Positions 43,312 through 54,940 of a stretch of 60,000 bases of DNA are shown in pieces. Made by a program: the position numbers and the translations under genes. Within the stretch, counting starts at the first letter, position 1; each line of letters opens with the position of its first letter. Under the pieces are notes generated by a model. The model ran no database searches, had not been told where the DNA came from, and saw nothing but the letters and a program-made list of their open reading frames with translations. The stretch covers positions 14,561,263 to 14,621,262 of the forward strand of contig NC_134028.1 of the NCBI RefSeq assembly GCF_964204645.1, written 5' to 3'. This DNA is from Tubulanus polymorphus (taxonomy: Eukaryota; Nemertea; Palaeonemertea; Tubulaniformes; Tubulanidae).

Positions 43312-44090
43312 TTCATACAAATCATTCATTAGAGCATTATCTAATCTCCAACCCCTATGAAACTGAATTTTAAAAGAGGCCTCATTAAAATCTATATGAG
43401 CTTTTTTTGCGAAAATCTGATCGCAAAAATATCTGTTTTAAAAAGCCAATGTGAAAGCAAAGACTCCTCTCTGATTGGCTTAGCCGCAGAGATCAGCGGG
43501 TGTTCACGTGAACCCGCGGTATCGTCTTACCGTTTTACTTCCGGATTTTATTTTAAGATCTAAAATTGTATTTCAATATCGATTTCTGTGAAATCTTTGG
43601 TTGATTTTTGGGAGGAATATTTGTATTTGCACTACAGAAAATATCATTGACAATTGTGCAGAAAGTCCGGGAAAAATAGCTTTTTCTCAAATCGGATGGA
43701 TGACCTTGATATGATAATTAGCCATGTGCTCAATCTGCAAATTCAATCAAATTCTATTCTGCAACAAAATATCAAATATTGAACAAGGTTAAACAGCAAA
43801 TCCAATTCAATTTTTTTTTATCGAGCAAATTTCAGAAAATTCAATTCTATCCCGCATTCAAATCAATAAGACCAAGGGAAAAGATTTGTCTGAGGTATTT
43901 GTTCCTGCCAGCTCCAGTCGCTGTCTGTGCTACTTATGAAAGCACGATTAAATTGTGTAAATTATTAGCCTGGGATTGACTTGTCTATCGAGCTGGGAGT
44001 GTATTTGGACAAATTTAACCCACAATGCATCATTTGGCATTTTATGAAAAGCTGACAGGCTGGCCATAGTTCCCCTTGGGGCTTTTGTTC
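43312..44090 (+). repeat. Dispersed repeat B, copy 2
   Basis: Direct-orientation relative of 8070-8640, with about 220 extra bases at 43485-43710 (containing TTCACGTGAA and CGTTTTACTTCCGG) relative to the first copy. Confidence 0.85.
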
Positions 44091-44290
44091 TTTATACCCA
44101 ATTGTGGCCAATCGAGCTTGTTCAAAAGGTGGATAACTCTCATCCGGCGTGTAACTCTTATCCTGATGGATAACTTATAGGAAAAGGAACTAGCCTGGAT
44201 AAAGTTATACGGCGGATAAAATTATACACTTATGAATAACCGGCCCCTGGTGTCTCCAATACATCTGTCTTCAATGAAAATACCAAAATA

Positions 44291-44405
44291 ATTTTACCGA
44301 GGTACTAGTCTTCCAAGTTGCATGGGTGACAGTCAACCATACCATGACAGCCAGGAAAGAAGCGGCTGCTGAAGCCATGATTGAGTTGCAAAGAAGGTCC
44401 ACTTA
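44291..44405 (+). other. Possible coding exon fragment, dsRBD-like C-terminal helix
   Basis: The frame reads VFQVAWVTVNHTMTARKEAA followed by AEAMIELQRRST and TAA. A strand pair followed by a K-E-A-A-A-E-A-x-x-E-L helix is the pattern at the end of a double-stranded RNA-binding domain. It is only about 38 codons and the preceding strand region is not visible nearby. It could be a terminal exon, a pseudogene fragment or chance. Confidence 0.2.
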
Positions 44406-44964
44406 AGCTTCCAGTTAGGGAGTTGAAGTTTTATTTATTGAGGCTCTGAGAGTTCACAACGCATCTTCAGAAGCATAGATAAGCAAAATTTTTCACGCTC
44501 ACAGCCACCAATTAAAAATTGTGCCGAACGTGCTGCGCGCTTCGGTTTGCGGGTACTATGGGATTTATTATCAGAAATCCCAATCTTCCGACTTTAATCG
44601 GAATTCCAAACATTTTAAAAATTTTCATGGTCTCTGAGATAGATAAAGATTTGATGTTACTTTCAAAATTTTCCCAAACCCCCGTTATAGCTTCGCACCT
44701 TCGGTGCTTGGCGCTGGCAAGGATAGAATGGGGTTAAATTGATTTCCATTATTTTTAGTAACTACTGTTGGGATCCCTGATTATGTTGTGAGACAGTCAC
44801 AAAATGACCGTGGATCTGCGCCTGAGAACGATTGAATGGGGTTTGAAATAACACGCGACAAACAGATACACCAGTTCATGTAAAGTACTATGGCTCAATA
44901 AAGTTACATACCATGCCTCACTTATCACAATATATAGTTTAACTGGTTTACAACCAATTTTTGC

Positions 44965-45298
44965 TTTCTCTGTGAAATTTTTGCTGTGGCTGTTATTCAT
45001 CTGCTTTTAAGGTATTCATTTATGTGCAGTTTGATTTAAGGTGGTTGGATAGAGCGTCAAACATAAACCTCAAAAGGAATAACCAGCGAAAAGTTTCAGC
45101 TCATGCAGATCTTTGAGAAAATAAGCCCAGAAAACAAACATAACTTTTAAAATTAAGACAGTATTGAATTCTAAATTAAATTTCAGAGCAAGTGGTGACT
45201 GGTATTAATTGTTATACACATGTAATTGTAGTTGATACGTTTAGATACATTGATCCAGCCTGCCCGGCAAGGCGGGACTTGTTCCTTTTCCCAACGTG
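44965..45298 (+). repeat. Dispersed repeat D, copy 2
   Basis: Direct-orientation relative of 19986-20325, sharing the GGTTGGATAGAGC and CCAGCCTGCCCGGC words. Confidence 0.85.
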
Positions 45299-46540
45299 CT
45301 TCGGAAGTCGCAGGGTCCATAGATCTCTTGTTTCTTATACATGAAAAGTGTCGGTTGGCATTCTGCCAGAAGTATGTCAAATCGCAGCACAAAATGTAGT
45401 GGTAATTCTTACGGGGTTGTCTTTTGTCATTAAGCAAGTAGAATTGATGCGCGGAGTTCAGGCCAGTAAGCTAAGAAGGGATGATGCAATTTTTTCCGAG
45501 AAAAAAATGAAAAACATTGAAAATTCTCCGCTTTCTATAAGTAACACTTATATTTGTGTTTCCGACGTGAATACGGGAAATCTAGAATTCCAGGGAATTT
45601 TGGCACTTCTGACATAATAATGGGAGTCACAGAATGGCGAGCAATTCAGTTGATAGTAGACAAAAACCCACAATAAAAAGAAAAACTATCTGGTAGTTTA
45701 ACGTTTCAACTCCATTCTATGAGCCACTTGTCTATGGAAAACAATTCAGTTGATGTTCGTGCCGTGCTTAGTTCGCTTGTAGTTTGTTCGTTGTGAGGAT
45801 TATAATAGTCAGCTATCTAATTTATTATCCCAAACTTAGTTAGTATGGCCATAGAGTCCTAGCTTAGATTTGTCTTATCATTGTCTTATTTTGCCTATAG
45901 AATACATTCTTGGAAAAATTGAGATGATGACGCAGCTACAATGCTGTTTATGGATAGACGGTCGACAAACATTTTGCATCCTTTTTGATGATATCCGAGT
46001 AAATTGGTTCCACACAGTTTTGTGCCCATTTTTTCCATTTGTTATTGTCTTAAATAGTTGGTTCTATTGTGGTATATTTACACCGTTCGCTTAAACGCGC
46101 TGCTGTTACATGATCTTAACCTATAGAGAAATATTGCCTCAAACGCTTGCTTGTGTTGTCCAGGAATATGATTAGCTGGTAGGCCTAAGATAAGAATTTT
46201 GGAACTGTTTGATTGGCTTCCTGGATTTTTATTTTGGGGATACTAAGAATTGCAATTGCATAAACACAGCCAATGTCAAAATGTGTGTCATGCTTCCCAG
46301 AGCCCTTAAAGTTTTCTGGTCATATTTAAACCCAAACTAACAGGCGCACGAGTGAAAATCAAAATGAATACATGAATAATCGTACGTTCTTCTAGATACT
46401 AGAAAGGTAAACCACTTTGCATGTGGAAAATTATTTCTTAGGCATACTGTATTCACTGTCTGTCCATCCGTGCAGTGGTTTCCCGTGCCCTTGCACCTAA
46501 AACCCTTTGACAGATTTATTTCAAATTGAATAGTTGTGTC
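45299..46540. other. Non-coding, nothing recognised
   Basis: Several short open frames (for example 45348-45617), but no domain, splice pattern or repeat that I can support. Confidence 0.4.
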
Positions 46541-46544
46541 GAAC

Positions 46545-46890
46545 TATATGAGGTAAGTAACTGATTAGATTTTTGGTCCTGTAGGTCCATGGTCAAGGTC
46601 ACAGGAAGCCATTTTGTGAATGTCATTTCCGGGCTCTAACTCATAAACAGTATAAGATAACTTACTGAAATTCTATGGATGGGTTATCTTAGAGACCGTG
46701 GGTAACTGATTTGATTTTGGGTCCTGTAGGTCAAGGTGACTAAGCTGTTATGTATTTTTTATATCCGGGCTGTATCTCATAGAGGGTTTAAGATAATTTG
46801 GTGACATTTTTCAGATGGGTTATCCTAGAGCCGTGAGTAACTGATTACATTTTGGGTCGTGTAGGACAAAGGTCAAGGTCACAGGAACCG
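46545..46890. repeat. Tandem repeat of about 140 bp, 2.4 units
   Basis: AACTGAT starts at 46559, 46704 and 46839 (steps of 145 and 135 bp). Units share GGTCCTGTAGGTC, TCAAGGTCACAGGAA, TCCGGGCTCTA and ATGGGTTATCTTAGAG. A hAT-like terminus (GGGGCGGATTCAAGG) follows at 46890. Confidence 0.85.
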
Positions 46891-47104
46891 GGGCGGATTC
46901 AAGGGGGGAATGCTTCCCCTCAAAATTTGAAGGTGCCCTTAAAATATTTTTTTTTTAAAGTTATTTCTAATTTAAGTAAATTTTTTTATAAAACTAAACC
47001 ATCCGTAATTGGGTGTTTCAAAAATAAAGTTGATGTTTTCCGGTGACTTTCACGGTGGGGGCCTAGACCACTCTTCCTTTTCGATTCTTATCTTTGGCTG
47101 TTTG

Positions 47105-47561
47105 ATACATGTCTAGGATACATGATTCGCAAAGGCTCCCAGGTGCCACCAGAAAAGCCCAGATACCTCTAAAATTGTGGGTATGTGGCGGTGAAATATT
47201 GTGAATAGGTCTCAACAACAACCTATCCGAATTTATGTCCCACGATAAACCAAGTACATGGGCAGATGATGCGGAATCTAGAACACCACCATTTTAGTCA
47301 TTGATACGATCGCAGTTGCTTCTCTAACACATCAGTTAAATCCACCGCAGTACATAAGTGAGCATGCCCCGAAATGAAATTGCTCTGCAATGACAAGGTC
47401 TGATAACGAAGAAAGCACATTGTCTTCGTATATATTTTGGATGATAATGTCCGCAATCCACGACGAATCAACGAATATAGCATCAAATGCTTATAAATCG
47501 TTGCATTGAGCATAAAGGGTGAGCTGCTAGCACCAAAATAAAACAAAACAATTCCATTCAA
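47105..47561 (-). pseudogene. BEL/Pao retrotransposon RT fragment
   Basis: The minus-strand reading FGASSSPFMLNATIYKHL is the conserved RT motif B region of BEL/Pao elements. After a one-base frame change it continues IIIQNIYEDNVLS, the Y-x-D-N catalytic box of that clade. In a further frame, SAHVLGLSWDINSDRLLL matches the block that follows. It is a fragment with at least two frameshifts, with no LTRs seen nearby. Confidence 0.8.
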
Positions 47562-47825
47562 TCAGGTTTGAGTCCCACCCTATACGATTTGAAATTCTTA
47601 TTGTGTCAATTTGAAAGTGTTATTCTTTGAATTTCTGGCTGGTTATAACCATCGTGTGATAAACCTTTGACAAAGAAACAAATCTTTTGTACTACGCAAC
47701 GCAGCAATGCTGCCGGATTTTTTATTGCAAATTTTGTTTTAAGTTCAATCCATGTGTCCGTAAATAATCACAGCATTTATCCTGTGTTTGTTTGAAACAG
47801 TAAAGCACAGTAGGCCTAAAGGTCA

Positions 47826-48000
47826 TGTACAACTCAATAAACACCTTAAGTTGCCTAGAAACGATATCCTGCGGCATCAAAATTTCCTGCGGTTCACCTG
47901 TGGCATCAAAAACACTATCAAGCGTGAGGCCAGCTTCGGATAAGTATGTGTTATATACAGGTATTTTGTCAATATACTGTGGATTTAGTAAATATCGATA
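47826..48000 (+). repeat. Repeat family X, copy 3, part 1
   Basis: GTACAACTCAATAAACACCT matches 53867 onward, and GGATAAGTATGTG...GTGGATTTAGTAAATATCG matches 54456-54510. It is cut at 48000 by the MULE-like element. Confidence 0.8.
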
Positions 48001-48235
48001 CGGTTCATGAACTTCGCTGAAAAAGCTGAAACACTGAAACGCTGAAATATAAAACGCTGAAATTTCAGGGAATTTCCAAAAAACGCCGAAATTTCAGGGA
48101 ATTCCCAAAAAACGCTGAAATCGTGCTAGGTACCGACAATACACGGATTGAAATATTTTTTGGGCCGGTGTCCGCTGTCGAGTCCTGAACCGTGTTTTAG
48201 ACTCTACCTTCGGTTACTGAGACATGCCTTAAGGT

Positions 48236-51024
48236 CGTCGTCATGTTCAACTTGATCGATTGCGGATTGCGTGGATTGTTAGATGTGTTTTTTGTTTTAT
48301 GTGCATATACCGGTACGATCTAACAATGAAGTTATCACTTCATTTAAATAAATTCTTAATTACAGTAATATTAATTCTCAATATTTTTTTCTTATGTTTG
48401 GTGATTTCTTGCAACTTATCATTGCCAAGTCTCATACAAGTAGTAGCTGAATGAAAGTACAGTTAGGCAGAACCTGATAACCCATATTAAGTGCTAGCAT
48501 GGAACTTATGATTATTTCGATTCTATTTTCGGTGTCATTGAAATTCGTTAATAAAGGTTCAACCGTCATAGTATACTGTACTTAGCATTGCTACGATTGG
48601 GTGCCATATTTCTACAATTTCTACATGGAGGAAAAAGTCTTGAAGTGTCTTTCGTTCCCGGGTAGGGTACGGGGTAATACCTGGTTTACTTTTTCTTTCA
48701 ACTTGCTGGAGACTACTATCTGCAATGTATTGCATGCTTTGATTTGTCTGGCTTATAAGAGTCGAACGACATTTTCCCATACACAGGCTTGGCTTTAGTG
48801 TAGATGAAGGCTAGGCACTGCACATTATGGATTGACTGGAACTCTAAACTCACAAAATGAAACGAGTCAACAAGAAAGATCCAATAATTGGACGTTTGTC
48901 TAACTATATTATTTAACAGCCTAAAATAATACATAACACATTCTGCAATAGTACACAAAGGAAATCAGTTCTCACATTATATCAGAATCAATAGTTTGCT
49001 TAACTCTGGCTTGAATTCTGGTTCCATTGCTTCATATTCTAATGAAATCCACCAGCATACCTTAGAATATCGCTTAGCTTAAGACTAAAAATTTGGTATC
49101 AGGAAAACAAGGAAGTAAAGTGGGTGTACTGTACATCCGCAATTGACTTATTTCTCTCTGGTTGAATCAAGTTATTACTGAAATAGCATTCGAATAGCCA
49201 TTTTATTTTTAAAAATTATGTCGTTCAGCTATCCTGCTGCAAATTTCGCAGTTGAAATTTACTGGTGCCATCTGATTTCTCAATATCTCAAAAAATTTGC
49301 ACATTCTTAGCCTGAGTCTAAAAATAGAAAAAGGTGCATTTAAGTAGGTAATAAAAGAATAGTGGCTAATACACCCTGGACTATATAGCCTATGGAGTGG
49401 GCCTAGTTTGAAAGCACTGAGGTCCGAGGGAAGAGAAATAAATTATTCACAGTTGTTGAATGGTTTGCCCTAATTAGATTAATTGGTTGACGCTAATTAG
49501 TATGACCCATACGTAGGGGCCTACTACATGCCATTGGCGTCAATCCATTCCATTCCATGGTGAATTAAAAAGAAATTTAGTTAGATCCCTTTTGTCCAAA
49601 AGCAGCATCATTTATATAACTAGCTGTCAAATTTAATTTACCTCCTTCAGAGAATACCATAGTCCGTCGCCCATCAACGTGTTGACAAAAGAAAAGTTGC
49701 TCATAATCATGTTTTATACATGAACGGTCAAATAAGATTTTATACGTCTTGCAGAAGTAAACCATATTCTTGGAATATTGAGCATAGTGTTTAAGTTGGC
49801 TTGCACGGTTTGGAAATGGTTTTTCCTCATTATGCTGCCGGTACGCATTAAAAATCCAGATTTAAAGCAAATTAATTTGTCCAACAAGTGGCCCTCGCAA
49901 AAACCGTAATGTTTCCAATGTCTCCGTTTTTAACGCATGCGCATTAGTGAGTGTTGGGGAAATTCTCTAAGTCCAGAAATCGTTTGAGTGCGCAGGCGTC
50001 ACTACATGTCAGAACTTTCAAAACTGGGTCATGTCAGTGTACGCATAATGAATGTGTGATTTGATGACACCAATGTTTCCGTTTCTATTAGATTCAAATC
50101 CCACAATAAATAATTATCTTATTTCAATTCGATTTGAACATTGATGGCCCGAGTGTCACTCGTTTATTTTTGCGGCGCTACCAGATTCGAGCCCCGAAAA
50201 ATACTGAACTTATTTCAATTCAATTTGAACTTAGATGACTCCAGTGACACGGATTTATTTTATACGACGCTATCATGTTCGAATCCCGAAAATGCTGATC
50301 TCGAAATGCTAACCATTATGAACTTCGGTGCACTTTCTATGGTGATCCCAATGTCACTGTTTATTTATTTGGATAAATTCATTTAATTGTATTAAGATAT
50401 AATACGCAAGCATATGATACGAGATTATTTAGACCCCACGATCCCGCTGCTAAAGTTCACGCTGGTTCATTTCAAGCGAATACCGTACTGAATCTGTCTC
50501 TCAGGATCAATGGATTTCATACATAACCGAAATTCGTTACCTATCCTATTTGCAGAAATTATGGCAACATTTATGGGGGACCTTTTCTTCACTCTAGGTA
50601 CTATTTTTGGGGTCCGGCCCTACGCATCTTCGAGCTACTAACCTAATTGTGGTCTGATGCCTGGAAATATTACGGTTTTTGCGTAGCCCTCTAGAAGTAT
50701 ACTCCACACAATATGTCCATGCACATCCTCGCTTGCCAGGGGTCCGGTATCACTCCCGAACTCGCTTCCACCAGCCCCCTGGCCTCACAAAGCGTGATTT
50801 CATTACTGGCACTGTTGTGCATGACGTCATATATCGATTTGCGAAATACTTCCTTGTTCAGTAAAACGTTCGCTGATTGGTCCATTTAACGGGAAAACCA
50901 ATAGAAGCCTAAAGTCTTTGTTACAAGCGCTGTGATTGGTACGACCGGATTCTGGTCGGCTAGTAACGACTCCAACGACTCGTGTGGTCAAGGGGTTCGG
51001 CGAACAGCTTTAGCGTAGTGGTGA
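48236..51024. other. Interior of the 48.0-51.25 kb element, no gene recognised
   Basis: 2.8 kb with only short open frames. It holds the tandem repeat at 50050-50395. No DDE, zinc-finger or other domain was recognised in any frame I read. Confidence 0.5.
50050..50395. repeat. Tandem repeat of about 94 bp with GTTCGAATCCC-like core
   Basis: Three to four diverged units. The clearest are those with CCAGATTCGAGCCCCGAAAA (50182) and CATGTTCGAATCCCGAAAAT (50275), each preceded by TTTCAATTC(G/A)ATTTGAAC and a GTGTCACTCG or GTGACACGGATTTATTTT block. Confidence 0.75.
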
Positions 51025-51252
51025 AGATGGTCCATGCATGTCTCTGTAATGAAGGTAGAGACTAAAACACGGTACAGGACTCGGCAGCGGACACCGGCCC
51101 GGAAAATATTTCAAAACGTGTATTGTCGGTTCCTAGCACGATTTCAGCGTTTTTCGGGAATTCCCTGAAATTTCGGAGTTTTTCGGAAATTCCCTGAAAT
51201 TTCAGCGTTTTTATTTCAGTGTTTCAGCTTTTTCAGCGAAGTTCAGGAACCG

Positions 51253-51492
51253 AGATCGACATGTACTGTAGGAAAAATAGAATATTGATAAATGGTGGAA
51301 GCCCGCAGCCGAATCACTGGTAGTAATACATTCATCTTTTTTGATACCTCGTCACCACAACAGCATTTCTCTGCCCACATTTAGATACCTCGTCAACACA
51401 ACAGCTTTTCTCCGCTGCTGCATCTGTTTAGCGTGACTAGTTTAAGCCTATGACTCACTGGTACTTAAATGATTTATCGTAGTATCGTAATG
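51253..51492 (+). repeat. Repeat family X, copy 3, part 2
   Basis: AGATCGACATGTACTGTAGG to ATGATTTATCGTAGTA matches 32610-32815. An internal block (GATACCTCGTCA...ACAACAGC) is duplicated at 51340-51415. It is cut at about 51492 by the long-TIR element. Confidence 0.82.
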
Positions 51493-51790
51493 AAAGGCTG
51501 AATCCAAGAACATGTCCATCGCAATTTGAGCCCAAACGTCTACTTTTACTTAGTATCCACTTGAGAACAATAAGCAATTAAACGATATCGGCTACTTTTC
51601 CAGTAGTATACATTTCAAAACAGTCACTCTAAAACAGTATTCTTTTCAATTCAGTTGGTTTTCTATAGTGGCTGTTTCGAAGAGTAACCATTTTAAAAAC
51701 ATCTGGTTTCAATAGTGCACACTAGCAGTAGAGGTGACTGTAAAACTGCCTGCCTGTAACCAGTGACTTTGTGATAGTTACTCCTACCTT

Positions 51791-52635
51791 AAAGGGTCAT
51801 GAAGAGGTTTTTAACACGTTCGCTGCCACCTAGCGGTGTAAGGTCCGGTCATCATTGCCAACGCTAATTTTTTACATTATACAATTTATATGCTGCCAGC
51901 ACTATTTGGGCATTGATAAATCAATACACTGAACTATTTTAGTATAAAAAAACCAATGACGAGATAACTTGTCACTGGCACTGGTGAAGAGATTCTCAAT
52001 TTTTTCTTGTCCCCATTGCCAGTGAAAAGTATGAAAAATCAAAATAAAAATCTAAAAGATTAAAAGTTTTGTTGTAAAAATTATATGGAATGATTTTAGT
52101 TGTTATATTCTCTCAAAATATTGGCCGGAAAAGAAGCTAAAACTCATTGCTTTCTGGAGATTTTTTTGAAAAAATTTCAAGTGTGCGATGATAGATGGCG
52201 AATTCATCGCACAACACCAGTTAGTTGACTGCCTTTGCTACTAAAACAAACTATCATCAGTCGTTCAATGCAGTGTGTTAGTGACGTCATCTATTGAAAT
52301 GGGGTCTGAACACGCATGAATGGGCATATTTTATACAAATACCCCCTCTGCACTAGTGATTGCTGCAGATTTTATCACTTTTAAAAGAAATGCTGCTTAT
52401 TTTACATGAAAAAGACGAGAATATAATAACGAGCAATAACGTGTTTTCTGCACAACCTTGTTCATATTCTTGATCTTGTCTGGATACTGTGTCGACCACG
52501 ATCGCGTGAACGTTGATGCAGCCAAACCATGCCATGAAAATGAAGGGAATTTAGAATCCTGTTCAACCGTCAATAGGGTTTTATAAAAGGACGGTCGCCA
52601 AACAGTCAATTAGGCCTCTTTTGAAACCATGGATG
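51791..52635. other. Interior of long-TIR element, nothing recognised
   Basis: AT-rich, stop-rich sequence with no domain or repeat that I can support. Confidence 0.4.
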
Positions 52636-52639
52636 ACTG

Positions 52640-52925
52640 GACCAGATAGTTATTTGACTCTGGAAAATCGACTGTTAGGCCTATTAGTATTTATGGTTTT
52701 CAAAAAAGCATTTGATAAGGTACAACATCAGCGATTACTAAACAAGCTATTCGGAAACTGTATCAATGATGGGTCGTTTAAATGGCTCAGCAGATTTCTC
52801 TGAACCATAACAGGTGGCCGAAATCAAAGGAACTCATCTTGGAATAAATCGGGCTAACGAGTGGAGTCACACAAGGTAGTATCCTAAGTCGTCTTCTCTT
52901 CACTATCCTGATAGATGAGTAATCA
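52640..52925 (+). pseudogene. Non-LTR (LINE) reverse transcriptase fragment
   Basis: VFMVFKKAFDKVQHQRLLNK matches RT motif A of jockey/CR1-like LINEs, with the catalytic Asp before FKKAFD replaced by Val. It continues to SFKWLSRFL, then a TGA. In another frame, SGVTQGSILSRLLFTILIDE is motif B with its (G/S)GVPQGS-type core. The YADD box is not present. The fragment is old and has no ends. Confidence 0.8.
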
Positions 52926-53039
52926 AATACGTAACGGACTGAGTATATTTCATAAAACGATCTAAACAAGCAGTGTTCTGTACATTGTCAGAAAGTTGGG
53001 CTTCTACCTGAAAGGCATGATATGGATATTGGATACAAA

Positions 53040-53628
53040 GAAAACCCAGGTTCAGATTATACCTTTGTGTTCGAATGAGAAGATTATTTTGTTCGAATTA
53101 TGATTACTTATTATAACAAAGACTATCTAGTTCCACCATAATTTTGCTCTTTGGAACTAAAAACGCTTCGAACAATATATCTGTTCGAACAAAAAACGTG
53201 ATGTTCCGAAGAAAATCTTGTTCGGATAAAAACTATTCTGTTTGATCGAACAATACACTTTTTGTTCGAAGGACAACTTGTCTTCGTTCTGACCAAAAAA
53301 ATTAGTTTGAATAAAAAGCTTTGTTATTGTTGAAATGAAAACTTTATGTCCCGACAAAAACATTTTGTGGAGCAAAAAAATTTCGTTTAAACGAATGTTT
53401 GAATGAAAACAATCGTGTTCGATTTAATAATATACATGTACTTAATACTCTGTGTTCGGACAAAAAAGGTTGTTCGAACAACGAAAACAACTTTGTGCTA
53501 ATGATTCTTTCAAATTGGTTCAATCGAACAAAATATTATTGGTTTTATCGAAATAATTTTTATTCCGAGGAAAAAGCTTTTTCGAGAGAAAGGTCTTTTG
53601 AACGAACAAAAGATCTTTCTAGGGCTCC
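53040..53628. repeat. TTCGAA-rich low-complexity segment
   Basis: Nearly 600 bp dominated by variants of GTTCGAACAAAAA. TTCGAA occurs six times, with many GAACAAA, TTCGGA and CAAAAA neighbours. It ends at TCTAGGGCTCCGCAG. It looks like a decayed array of short palindromic words, not a clean tandem repeat. Confidence 0.65.
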
Positions 53629-53849
53629 GCAGTAACTTAAGTCATTAGGAATTAATGAAATACCAGTTTCATTGATGATGAAAAAACTCAAATGAAAAGT
53701 CTGGTTTATAAAGCTGTCTTTTTTTTCCAAAAAATCTTAATTTTTACCAATGAAATATCGTTTATAATTGTGATTGATCATTGCAAGTCAGAACCAGTTA
53801 ATCACTCATACATGTATTTTAATAAATCTGATTCCTCCTTTACAATGAA

Positions 53850-54940
53850 AGACCTAGAGGTCACGTACAACTCAATAAACACTTCAAGCGACCTACTGTC
53901 TGTCACACCTGCTCTCCGTGCGACGTTTTGGTCCGTAATTTCGTTAATAATCGGTTTATCTCTGAATAATATGCATCAATTTGTTCAGTAAGGAAACCTG
54001 CATTCAGAAATAAATCATGAAGTGGCATAGATTTTTTTGTATTTTCATCTATCGGCGATAGTTTACCTAGCATACGCTCGCGTAATGCTGAAAAACGGCT
54101 TTTATGGCCCATCACTCGGCGCTACCTACTGTATTTTTATATGCTAATGAGCAGGTGATGACGTCACTGTAACGTTTCCGAGCGTCCGCGGAGCGGATTT
54201 TTCAGCATTACGCGAGCGTATGCTGAGTAAACTATCGCTCATAAATGAAATCAAAAACAACGTAAGTAAAAATTGTTGTTTATTTCTGAATGCAAAGTCC
54301 TCACTGAACAAATTGCTGTGTAATAAAGGTAGATAAACTGTTTATTAACGAAACCGTCGCATGGAGAGCAGGTGTGACAGACAGTAGAAATGATCTACTA
54401 TCCACCGCGGCATCCGAGACGCTCACTCCGAATATCAAGCTTGAGTCCAGCTTACGGATAAGAATGTGTAATATACAGGCATTTAGTAAATGTCCCGTGG
54501 ATTTGGTAAAGATCGGTATGTTCTGTAGGAAAAATAGATTATTGATAAATGTTTGAAATCCGCGGCCGAATCACTGGTAGTAATAAACCCATATATAATA
54601 TTATCACCACAACAGCTTTCTCCGCTGCATCAGTTCGGCATGTTTAGGTTAGGCCTATACAACTCGGTACTCTAATGATTTATCGTAGTAAATATCCGAT
54701 AAAGAAACTAACTGTTTGAAGCCTGCGGCCAAATCACTGGGAGTAATAAATCTATTTGTACTTGCTTTGATTCTCATGGCGCAGAGAACCCGCAGCGGAT
54801 CCGCGGAACGACGATGTAAAGACACAAGTTGATTCATCGATCTTTACAGCTCGACAGTGCTTATAAAATTTAGAGTAGTAAATTATATCTTGTCGGTCGG
54901 TTAAGTGTCCTGATGAAGAAAATGGGTGATGATGATAACT
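53850..54940 (+). repeat. Repeat family X, copy 2
   Basis: Contains the family landmarks (GGTAAAGATCGGTATGTTCT at about 54508; GAAACTAACTGTTTGAA; AAGACACAAGTTGATTCATC). It is itself interrupted near its left end by a complete foldback element (53893-54387), of which copy 1 has only one arm. Confidence 0.85.
53893..54387. mobile_element. Foldback-type element, about 215-bp arms
   Basis: CTACTGTCTGTCACACCTGC at 53893 pairs with the reverse complement ending at 54387. Arm similarity continues through TTTCGTTAATAA, TTTATTTCTGAATGCA and GCATACGCTCGCGTAATGCT to a short centre near 54135-54175. No coding sequence. Confidence 0.8.

Larger units (their letters stand above)
48001..51252. mobile_element. 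MULE-like element, about 230-bp TIRs, 3.25 kb
   Basis: The left end CGGTTCATGAACTTCGCTG and the right end CAGCGAAGTTCAGGAACCG are inverted, and the inverted similarity runs about 230 bp (48001-48235 and 51025-51252). The TIRs contain repeated AAACGCTGAAATTTCAGGG units. Flanking 9-mers ATATCGATA and AGATCGACA match at 7 of 9 positions. Copies of family X without the element read AGATCGGTA there. No transposase was found in the interior; short frames look random. Confidence 0.82.
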
